NCBI RefSeq assembly: GCF_021018895.1
Contig: NC_079375.1
Span: forward strand, 6,566,060 to 6,630,059
Direction of reading: 5' to 3'
Length of the DNA stretch: 64,000 nucleotides
Source of the DNA: Seriola aureovittata
Taxonomy: Eukaryota; Chordata; Actinopteri; Carangiformes; Carangidae
Shown in pieces: positions 32,981 to 60,820 of this stretch. The position numbers were made by a program, and so were the translations under genes. Below the pieces are notes generated by a model that saw only the letters and a list, made by a program, of their open reading frames with translations, did not search any database and had not been told where the DNA came from. Position 1 is the first letter of the stretch. Each line of letters starts with the position of its first letter.

Positions 32981-34516
32981 CTCGTCCTGTCTTCTGTTTC
33001 CACCTCACATTCAGACCGGCCCGAGCAGTTTGTGACTGTCAGACTGACTTTCTGACGGTCGGCGTGGCTCCTGGGTGTGTTGACCAACTCGGTTAATGTG
33101 ACAATGACTTTGTAGAGGTGGTGCACATTTCAGAGATTTGACCGTGCTGCTGTTGCTGCTGCTTCTGTTTCCTTTTCTTCAGTGCATGGTTTTCAGGTGC
33201 AGGTTGCTTCCTCTGTAAGCTGCGTTGCACTGGAGTTCAAGCTGGTATGTTAGGACATACTTCGGTTCATCTTCCACCCTGAAAAAGCAGAAATAAAGGT
33301 TTCTTTGTGCAAACAGCAGCTTCACATTGCAGAGAACAATCTCCCACTAAAATCAAATAACAAATGGCGATGAATCCTCAGCATACATATGTGGCTCTTC
33401 ACTTCCCCCTGATGCACTCAATATATTTTCGAATGAAAGGCCACACCCTTGCTTCTGAACTTCTCCTATTGAGTGAAGTGAGCCTCTGAACGTTTCACTC
33501 CGGCCACACCACAATGTCTCTCTGGACTGGTGGACCCACCTAAACCTCCAATCTCAGCTCCTGCTTGAAGACTGACTTCATTACAGACCCGGTCTCTGTC
33601 CTACTTGCCCACATGTCATGGCCACCGCGGCCCCTTTTTTCACTGCAGCGGAAGTCAAGCTCTGTTTAAGCCTGAACATATAGCACTGACATTCAAACTC
33701 GCTGCCCCATCCCCTCCATCTTCCTGACACCTGCCGCTGCTCTGCTGTTGTCCACCACCCCTCCCTGTCTGTCCACTTTGAAGGAAGAGTTTCAGTGTAG
33801 AAACCTGAGAAAATAAACAATTTAAAAAGAGAATACTAGTGTTCCTACCTTCACTCTGCATCAGCGCGCAAGAAGCAGCATAAAATGATGACGCAAGAAA
33901 ACCACTAAACTTCCCCTGTTAACTTCCTGCGTGTCTCTCCTTCTCTTGCGCTTTCTCTCTGTATGTGGCCCACGCTTTCTCCGCCTCTGTTGACTGAGTA
34001 GGGAAATCAGTTCAGTGTATCTGTACAGTACATCTATTTCCCTTTATGTGCTGTGTTTTTCTCAGTGCAGGCCAAGTTCCTTGTATGTTATTCACCCTGA
34101 CAGCGAGAAATGGATGCTGAATGTAGCTACAGAACAGTTCAACTGAAGAGAAAAGACAAATGTTTGACTCACTTCCTTTGGTTGTGTCAGTTGTACATGT
34201 ATGCTATGTACCAATACTTATCACTGAAAACTAAAGCATCACACAGAGCCTCAAAGTACCACAAACTGCCACACAGTACCTCACAGCAAATCACAAAGTG
34301 CAACGAAGACTCAAAAAAGTACCAATGCAAACAGTCACCACAGTGTATAACACAGATTACTTCAAACTGCTGGAAACCGATACCATCCAGTGCCATTGAT
34401 TACTAGAAATTATCCCAAAGACCCAGAAATTACAACACAACAGAAACTACAGAAATAGTGTGGGTCCCCCTGGAGCTCCTGGGTCTCATCTTCTTCATGT
34501 AACACACCCGTCATAC

Positions 34517-34517
<1 letters not shown>

Positions 34518-34550
<33 letters not shown>

Positions 34551-34557
34551 CAGCAGA
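34518..34557 (+). repeat. (CAG)n microsatellite
   Basis: About 13 CAG units with one GAG interruption, noncoding here. Confidence 0.93.
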
Positions 34558-34558
34558 G

Positions 34559-34661
34559 GCCTAACCATAACCCTAAACCTAACTTTACCTAACCTAAGCC
34601 TAACCCTAAACCTAAGCCTAAACCTAAGCCTAAAACTAACCCTAAACCTAAACCTAAAAAA
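34559..34661 (+). repeat. Degenerate interstitial telomere-like array (CCTAAV)n
   Basis: About 17 tandem six-base units alternate among CCTAAA, CCTAAC and CCTAAG, variants of the vertebrate CCCTAA telomere repeat. They follow the CAG run directly. Confidence 0.75.
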
Positions 34662-35588
34662 TAAATCCCAAATAGGCTACCAAACAGTATCACACTGTAC
34701 CACAATGCAAAGAGCAAGTATCAAAATTAGCACAAAGCACAGAGAATATGACTACACCACATAGTGCCAGGAGTTTCACAAAAGAAAAACAAAGAAGGCC
34801 TGCCATTAAATCCCACAAAGTACAAAAATAACCACAAGGAATCACAAATAACATGACTATAAAAGAGTACTTTTATAGAAATTAAAAACACTACAGGCAT
34901 ACCACAAGTTACCACAAAGTGTAATCCATATATGTGGCATTTGGATGCAATGTAATGTTGTAAATTCAATTAGATATTGTTGTACTTTATGATATTCTTT
35001 GATACTGTTAAGTATATTATAACCCTGTGTGGTAGTTTGGGCCTGTATCTCTTTCTACAGCATTTGGTTATTATACAGTATTCTTAGCATTTGGCTAGCT
35101 GATGTTAGAGTTTATGATGCAAGGTGTTTATAATAATGTGTGATTTTTCAGTGAAAGTAATGACAGTCCGTTGCTTGGCAACGACTTACTTCTAAGGCAC
35201 TCTTTATAAAGTTTTTATAAGTTGTCACTAATGCCTTTAATAAATCATTTACCAATGTTTTATAGAGCTGTCATAAGCCATTAATAAGATCAGTCGAGAC
35301 TTCGAAGTTTTCCTAATTTGTTAATAAGTTGATTTTGGTCCAAATACGCCATGTTTTTCCAGAGGGTAAGTCCATTAGTCTTTTTCATAACCTGGCAACT
35401 CAATCTGATGTACAAATCATTAGCAAATGAGTCATTAATGGTTTATAACATCTATACCTTGAGGTCCATATCGATTCTATCAGTAATCCTGCTATTTAAG
35501 TTTTGTCATACGTGCAAATATCAGTAACACCTTTCTTTTTTATTCCCCCTGTTTAGGTTTAGGTTCATAAACATTATACAGTTAGAAA

Positions 35589-35811
35589 GTTTATAACACA
35601 CTATAATGTAGTTGTAAGCAGGTATTTGTTTATTAAAGTATATTATAACTCCTGTGGTCACCCATATGTGGACGTTGGGGTATAAACAGATAATGAATGA
35701 CAATGTACTGTAGTAAAACTGAAATTAAATAACAATAAAAATAAAATACTTTCATAAACTTTTAATGTGTCCCTCTATTTGCTTACAACTACATTATAGT
35801 GCGTTATAAAC
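35589..35811. mobile_element. Foldback element with 32-bp inverted arms
   Basis: The arm starting GTTTATAACACACTATAATG at 35589-35620 is the reverse complement of 35780-35811 with one mismatch, around a loop of about 159 nt. Related words (TTATAAGTTGTCACTAATGC, GTCATAAGCCATTAATAAG) occur to the left, so it is probably part of a larger nonautonomous element. Confidence 0.7.
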
Positions 35812-36349
35812 CATTAATTGTTGTATCATATGTAAAGTGTTGAGTATCTGTAGTCACCTGGGTTCAGCATGAGTTCTGACAGTGCGCATGTCATTGCATA
35901 TTTACGGTAGTACTGTGTCACCTGTGGCTGCAAGGGACGCTGCTGTGGTAACCTCGTTTTATATTCCTGCACGTCCCATACGGGCGGCAATACAGTTGAA
36001 CTAACATCCGACTAACGTCAAAAAAAGCACACAAAGACCTTTCGAGGTGTATTTATTTCATGGCAGAAGATGTAGAAGTATGTTAGTTTAAAGAAAAAGG
36101 TCGCCTATATTCAATGCAAGGAACAGGAGAGCGAGTGACACCGCTCGTACGAAGCGCAAGGGGTAATAAAAGGAGCGAGCCTATCCCCGAACCATCCGCG
36201 GAAGAAATTAACGGCTCACTTCCAGTTCCCAACAACGATGAATACAACAGTCTGACCAGCAATTTGTGTACGTTTATCCTGAAAGTGGGTCACATACAGG
36301 CGTGAATATATTTATTATCATTTGAATAAGAAGCTGAAGTCATTGCAAG

Positions 36350-36563
36350 ATGGAGAACTGCAGCTTCCAGAGCCAGCTGCTGTCCGTCATGGAGGTGCTG
36401 GCTAAGGCGGCGGTGGCGGAGATCAACCGGCGTGTGGATGATAGCTGCGCGGTGCTCCGGCTGGAGGTGAGCCAGAGCCGGCGGGACATCGACCTGCTGA
36501 AGAGCAAGTGCGAGGTGATGGAGGCAGAGCTGAGGAGGACCAGGATGAGGGCCAGGAGGAAAG
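36350..36563 (+). CDS. Zinc-finger gene D, coding exon 1 (N-terminal module)
   Basis: A 214-nt exon from ATG to AGGAAAG|GTGAGG, phase 1. Same length and module as exon 1 of gene A. Confidence 0.9.
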
Positions 36564-38872
36564 GTGAGGAGGGTGGCATGAGATTATTCACTTGTCAAGT
36601 TACTGTCTGTAGTTCCTGCTTTTCAAACGTGGAGACATGTGTATCTTTGTTCTTCTTCCTCAGTGTTTTATCCTCCAGCCGGTGAGAGATTTTCTCCTTC
36701 AGTCAAAGTAGTTTTGAACAGAGAGAGACAGAGCGCAGACTGGGACAGACAGATGATGGATGCTGAGGCTCAAAATCAACCCCAGCAGGTATGAGCACTG
36801 CATCATTTTATTTTGACTGTATATTGATCAGTATATTCAATATACAGTCATATAAATAAGAACAGAAAATAAATTAATTCTCAGACATGAGAAGCTGAAA
36901 CCAGAAAATGTTTGCCATTTTTGCTTGACTTTAATTATGTCAATAATTTATTATTATTTGATTTATTCACCTCACTCAGAACTCAGAACACCCAGGAAAT
37001 CTCTTGGCTTAGGAATCAAACAGTTTGTTCCCATTTGTGAGCTAAGAAGAGAAAAAAGTGATTAATAGTTTAGACAATGAAACAGCAAAAACTGTAAATA
37101 AATTAATAAATAAAAAGCTGAGGGTTGACTAACCAAATGTTAAAAAAAAAAAAAAAATACCTACAAATATTCAGTTTGTAATCAAATATGACAAAGAAAG
37201 GCTAAAATCTAAAGACATTTTAGCATTTTTCCACTATTCTTGCTTGAAAAAGACTCAAATAATGAATCAATTATCAAAAATAGTTACAGATTATTTTTCT
37301 GTCAATTAATTAATCAACTAATCAACTAATCATTCCAGCTCCCAAAAATAACTTTAAAACTATAAACACTTGTATGTTACTGTATTTCATTTCTTCATGA
37401 AGTCAATTTCCATTTGATGATCATATACTGTATGTGGTCAGTGTATTGTACAAATAGTAGATGGGTTTTCCCTCTACTTGCACAACTGGTGTGTGTTTGT
37501 GTATTTATCTGACTCCACAGCGTGTGTGTCGTATTAATGCTGAGCCTGGTGTTGCAGTGTGCAGACATGGAGCCCGCTAATGAAGCTGACCACATACAGA
37601 TCAAAGAGGAGTGCGCAGAGGAGGACATGTGGAAGAACGACCCAGAGGACGAACACAGTGAGTGTGAACACTTTTCAGATACACACATGAACTTCCTCTG
37701 CCCATGTCGACGCTGCAGTCACACACAGTCTCACACATAGGGCTGAGCAAAGTAGTTTCAGGTGATGTTGTTACTCAGCCGACATTGACTGCATTACCTC
37801 ACCATGTCAAGCAACAGTGCAAAAGATACGTGCTACGAGAACCCATGCTCACTGAAAACCTCTACTTCAATATTAAATGTGGTTTCCTTGTTTTTCCTTA
37901 GTCTCTGGAGCTGAACAGCCGGCGTACTTCAAAACCTCACAACCTGCCCAGACTGACGGCTTTGTGAACCGTTACCTCTCAGCTGAGAACCCAGCAGACC
38001 CAGAATCTCTCGTTTCCCCAGCGGACGGCTACACCGCTTTGAAGGAGCAGCAGCTGAGCACAAACCAGAATGGGACAGAACTCGTAGTGAAACATGAGAA
38101 AGAGGAAGAGCCCGATGAGAACGCAGCTCCTCTCGATTCAGGCCACAAGTTTGTGACGGAGGAAGGTGACGATCAGCTGTGGTCGTCAGGTCTGTGCGGA
38201 GACACCGGTGATCCGAGCTCCTCCTATGCCGGGCAACAGTTTGAGCAGATTCCCACTGTGTTCACACCTCAAAGCGGCCTGCATTTGGAAGATATGGCAC
38301 CCAGAACTCACTCAGTAGGGAAATCACATTGTGTCACGGTGAATGTATCACGAGCAAAAAGACGAGCCAGAACGCTGGGATGTAAAAGACCACAGGCAGA
38401 TGAAGGACACAGCGCTTTGTCTCAGATTAACTCCGTGGATCAAAGCTCCCTTCCTCAACAATGGCAGCATCAGTACAGAGACGTTGCACCTGCTGTGAGG
38501 AACCCAGATCAGGATCCGTTGGCGCCGAATCCAGCGGCCTCCTCGCTCTGCGGGCACAGCCGCAGTGGCTTCGGCCTGGCGAGGATGAGGATGAGGACGC
38601 CCTGGAGGTCCGGCATCGGCGAGAAGAGGTTCAGCTGCACGTACTGCGACAAAAGCTTCATGAGGTTCAGTCAGCTGAAAGAGCACCTGAGGAGCCACAC
38701 GGGGGAGAAGCCGTTCAGCTGCCTGCAGTGCGGCCGGAGCTTCACCAAGCAGTGCAACCTCATCAGACACGCGGTGGTCCACAGCGGGGAGAAACCCTAC
38801 GAGTGCTCGCTGTGCGGGAAGTGCTTCACCCAGCGCTCCAGCCTCAAGTCCCACCAGAAAACAGCTCACTGA
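36350..38872 (+). CDS. Zinc-finger gene D: three-finger C2H2 protein with coiled-coil N-terminus
   Basis: The only member of the local zinc-finger family on the plus strand. Join 36350-36563, 36664-36788, 37558-37657, 37902-38872; phases 1, 0, 1; 1410 nt, 469 aa. Residues 1-71 encode QLLSVMEVLAKAAVAEINRR, VLRLEVS and a basic coiled coil. The middle holds IKEECAEEDMW and VVKHEKEEE. The last about 85 residues form three C2H2 fingers (CTYC, CLQC, CSLC) with TGEKP/SGEKP linkers; the last has a four-residue spacing between its histidines. Helix positions -1/2/3/6 read R-S-Q-E, K-C-N-R and Q-S-S-S. Exon number and phases equal those of gene A. Predicted nuclear DNA-binding regulator; target unknown. 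Confidence 0.9.
36664..36788 (+). CDS. Zinc-finger gene D, coding exon 2
   Basis: Acceptor CTTCCTCAG|TGTTT, donor CAGCAG|GTATGA, phase 1 to 0; encodes VFYPPAGERFSPSVKVVL and onward. Separated from exon 1 by an intron of only 100 nt. Confidence 0.8.
37226..37345 (-). repeat. Dispersed teleost repeat (AATTAATCGATTAG family), fragment
   Basis: ATTATTTTTCTGTCAATTAA and CATTCCAGCTCCC are the reverse-oriented end of the family; it lies in intron 2 of gene D. Confidence 0.55.
37558..37657 (+). CDS. Zinc-finger gene D, coding exon 3 (IKEE linker)
   Basis: Acceptor GTGTTGCAG|TGTGC, donor CACA|GTGAGT, phase 0 to 1; encodes CADMEPANEADHIQIKEEC and an acidic tail. Confidence 0.82.
37902..38872 (+). CDS. 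Zinc-finger gene D, terminal exon (three fingers)
   Basis: Acceptor TTTCCTTAG|TCTCT, phase 1; the stop is at 38870-38872. A long polar linker precedes three C2H2 fingers. Confidence 0.9.
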
Positions 38873-39084
38873 GTTCAGAGTGGTTTATTTTATACATCTG
38901 ATTCCTGTGTTTGGTAACTTTAAGAAACTTTTAACTGGAGCTGGGAAAACATTGATTAAACTGTTTTAATTCTATAGTTATTACATTGTCATTATTATGT
39001 TTGTTTATTTATTTAATATTATAACATTTGATATAATATTGATATTGTAAAAACAGACTAGTCTGGAATTGTAATACCATAATT

Positions 39085-39390
39085 AAGCTGAAGGCTGCGG
39101 CTAATAATTATCTCATTATCAATGAATATGAGAATTGTTTTTAATTGTTTTGTCTATTAACGGCCAGAAAATAGAAACAAATGTCCATTCTAATTTCAGA
39201 CACACCAAGGTGACGTCTTCAAATGTTTAGTTTTGTCCGACCAAAACCCAAAGATGTCCAGTTTACTGTTACCTGTGACAAAGAAAAGCATCAAAGTTTC
39301 ATAACTGTGAATGTGAAAAACCATATATTTGATATTTTAGCTTAAAAACAATGATTGATTAATTGACAAATCATTGCAGTTGTAATTTAG
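39085..39390 (-). repeat. Dispersed teleost repeat (AATTAATCGATTAG family), partial
   Basis: ACACCAAGGTGACGTCTTCA, TTTTGTCCGACCAAAACCCA and GATTGATTAATTGACAAATC are successive blocks of the family in reverse orientation. Confidence 0.7.
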
Positions 39391-39397
39391 TTCAAAG

Positions 39398-39604
39398 GGC
39401 CATACCAGCGTGGTTTTAAGGTTGAACTACAAATCCTATGTACTTCAATTTTTTTTTTTTTAAATGTATGCATAGAATTGAATTGAAGCCAACGGCTGCC
39501 CGATACTTAAGGTTAAATACATTAAAATGATTAAAACACAAAAAATGGTCAGTATCTGATCTGCAGGAGATGGACTAAGATACGCAGAACCACTGGTATG
39601 GTCC
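39398..39604. mobile_element. Short MITE with GGCCATACCAG-type inverted ends
   Basis: The left end GGCCATACCAGCGTGG pairs with the right end, which reads in reverse complement GGACCATACCAGTGGTT. About 207 bp, noncoding; it abuts the right end of a dispersed repeat. The target duplication is unclear. Confidence 0.55.
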
Positions 39605-41104
39605 TTTAATTGTGTATCTTCATGTTTTTTAATACTAGTTTGGTCAACATATCAATGTTACTGTTGTTATTTTTAGAAATGATCTTGTGTATAAATATGT
39701 TTTGAAATACACCAACAGTCATATCGTCACATTATATTGTAACATCACAAAGAGAAACAGTTTAAAGATGCTAGAGGGTAAACCAGACACTGCTGCTGCT
39801 ATCTGGTTGGACAGAAACTAACCAGATAGCAGCAGGTGCGGTGGTCAGGTCCTGACACACTAAAACACGACCAAGTCTTTCTATCCATATAGTCCTCCAA
39901 CAGCTGTTTACTTATTTAATCCTACACAGTATGAAAATTAATTAGCAGATTGAAATTTCCTCTAGTTGTGTAATCAAAAACAAACACTTCGCCCTGTGAC
40001 TCTCAGGGATTACTAATTTGGGGTACAAACCAGGGCCAAGCTGGTCTAAGTAGACTGGTCATATATTTCTTACCTGGAGAAACCATCTTGACACTTGATC
40101 AGGATGTAAAGTCTGGATCTTTTGACACCAGTCGTCCACATGATGACTTCAGTCTCAGAACTTGCTAATCAAACCTGAAAGCAAAAGTTTCACATTTATT
40201 TTAAAACATATACGATTTTCACTGAAGGTTCACCGAAATCATCCTGAAGAAAAGACTAAGAGACGAACACAAGGAAAACTCAGGGAAGCTCCGTTATTCG
40301 ATCAGCAAAAACATTTCAATCTGTATTTCATCGAGGGAGGTAACACAAACTTTTTACATAAATATACAAAGGTAAGACATTAAAAATGTTTTCTCATAAA
40401 TATCAAATTAGATCCTTTATCCTGTAAAACAGTGTGGTGAAAGTTACATTTGTTGCATAGAAAGTTGAGACGAGTAGTTAAGAGGAGATCACTGTACAAG
40501 TGCATTTTAGTTCCTATTGGAGTGAACAGACGGAGATCAGCAGAGAGTAACATCAGGATCAATACACAAGTGCTGGAGCAGAGGCAAACGCGGTTCATCA
40601 TGTTTAATGAGTAAAAATCTAATTTTATAATGCAACACACCTTCCAGATGAGACTCTCATTAAAGCTGAAGAAATGCTTTAACCTGTGACATTCAACTCT
40701 GCAGTCTCACCCCTTCCACACCTGTGAAGCACAGGAAGTGGACAACAGAACACAGTGACGATCAAACAGGAAGTCTGACACCAAATCTGTTTAAGACATT
40801 CATCGGAGCGTGTTAATAATAGTAGAAAATGTCATGAGACCACCAATTTATTGAAATAAAAATTCAATCAAATGTTAGCAGCAACCTCATTAGAGAGTGT
40901 TTTTCGGAGTATCAGAGACTTTAATGAAATGTGCTCCACTAACAAGGAAATATACACTGAATTTTAAGGAAATGCGCGGGGCAGTACATGTGTACCAGTG
41001 GTACATTATACGCCACAGGGAGACCAGTAAAGCCTGGGCCTGCAGTCATCTAAGCCCCAACATCATGTTCAAAAAATGAGCCTGTGGCAGCTTTTTAGAC
41101 GATT

Positions 41105-41106
<2 letters not shown>

Positions 41107-41149
<43 letters not shown>
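41107..41149 (+). repeat. (GT)n microsatellite
   Basis: About 21 GT units in the intergenic region. Confidence 0.95.
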
Positions 41150-41150
<1 letters not shown>

Positions 41151-42455
41151 AGTTTCAGCATTAATCAGTTTGTTTCATGACACTGTTTCATTTGCAGTAT
41201 TTTGACACCGTGAATTATCTTTTTTTGTGTAAACTGTATGGTTCATATACAGTATAATTCACATTACTGCTGGCCTTTATGTTTATCTTTAGCTACAAGT
41301 TCCACATGAGATTGATCTCCCATCTTAAAGGAGCCTCCAGTTTCTAGAAATTTCAATTTTGACTTTAAAGCAAGACTACGTAACTTTTGCAGAACATCGG
41401 CCGCTTTGGAGCGAACAGTTTGTCTTTTGGCTTTATTTTTTGACAATCATCATCGTGCGTTTAGAGTTGCAAGAGGGGGCTGTTTTGAAAACTCGTAAAT
41501 ACTGACGAATGAAATTGGTGGCTCGGCTTCAAATGCGGCAACACTGCCCACGAATGCTTTGACTGCTGAAGGGTGTTGGCTTGCTTCATCTGTGGCACTT
41601 ATGGCCTATGTCATCAAGTAGCAACCAAACTGATGTACTTTAAGTCCTTAAAATCCTAAAACCATCTCCTTCATAAACTGGCAGAGTTTCCCGTGAAATA
41701 GTTCGAGGAGGCATGTTGTTGTAAAATATTTCACTGCTGCAGTCAGGTTTGAGGTTGCTGGGATGGTTTGAGATTCACCATCTGTCTAATGCGTGTTTGT
41801 GTTTGAGGCACACATTTATTACGAATCATCTCTAATTCTTTCCACTGAATGTCAGCGCACGGCCTCGTTTATCCGAAGGATGTGGACAATGTTTTTTGAT
41901 TTAGTTTAAAAAGTACTTGTCTAACAAAAGGGGAAAGTATCAAAACACATTTCAGATTTTTAGACACTCACACATACACAACACAAGGGATCTTCAGTGC
42001 CCCTTATCATAGACAAGGCGCCTAATATATGAAACTTTCAAGGAAAAAAATCTACATCATCTCACAATAGTAAATATAAACAACCTTTCAAAAAAATAAT
42101 CTCTATTCCGAGTGTCCACCGTGTTGATAAAAGCTTTTTTTTTTGTGCTAACACCTTGTTCTGTCACACCTGGGTGATAACAGCTTTGAAAAATATTTAT
42201 TTATCTAAATTCAGTTGTGTTTGATTTATTGAACATGTGATACATTCACTTGATAGATAAAAATCAAGTGGTTTTACTTTTCTTTTTACGTTATATTTAT
42301 CCAAAATCTTTGAAATGCATCCCGGTCCGTCAGTCTACTTTTAAAAATTCTTGTCCATGTCCTCACAGTCAGGAGTCCGAGTCCCCGTCTCTTGTCCAAT
42401 AACCGGCACATGCTCCTCACCGCCTCCTTCATGTGAGTGTTTGGGTTTAAATCTG

Positions 42456-60820
<18,365 letters not shown>

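Larger units (their letters stand above)
34210..34930 (+). repeat. Degenerate CACAAAGTACCACAAA-type repetitive tract
   Basis: CACA-AAGT/TACC words recur with poor periodicity on both sides of the CAG and telomere-like arrays. This suggests an old, eroded minisatellite or an expanded simple sequence. Confidence 0.5.
32981..36349. other. Intergenic region between arhgap30 and zinc-finger gene D
   Basis: The left few hundred bases are probably arhgap30 5' UTR and promoter. There is a possible noncoding upstream exon ending at a GAAG|GTAGGA donor near 33847. Then come imperfect CACAAAGTACC-type repeats (about 34210-34930), a CAG run, a telomere-like array and an inverted-repeat element. The last 400 nt should hold the promoter of gene D. 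No other coding exon recognised. Confidence 0.5.
38873..42455. other. Intergenic region between zinc-finger gene D and tesk2 (tail to tail)
   Basis: The left end should be the 3' UTR of gene D, the right end the 3' UTR of tesk2. TTTATT at 42225-42230, AATAAA on the minus strand, is a candidate tesk2 polyadenylation signal. Between them lie a dispersed repeat, a small MITE and a TG microsatellite. No exon recognised. Confidence 0.5.

Noticed and set aside
34559..34661. Array considered as CRISPR-like or as a chromosome end
   Set aside because: Units are six bases with no spacers, and genes continue on both sides, so it is an interstitial telomere-like repeat.
38348..38901. Frames of 146-173 codons on both strands over the finger exon of gene D
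   Set aside because: Shadows of the finger-coding frame; the low-complexity product has no known domain or splice support.
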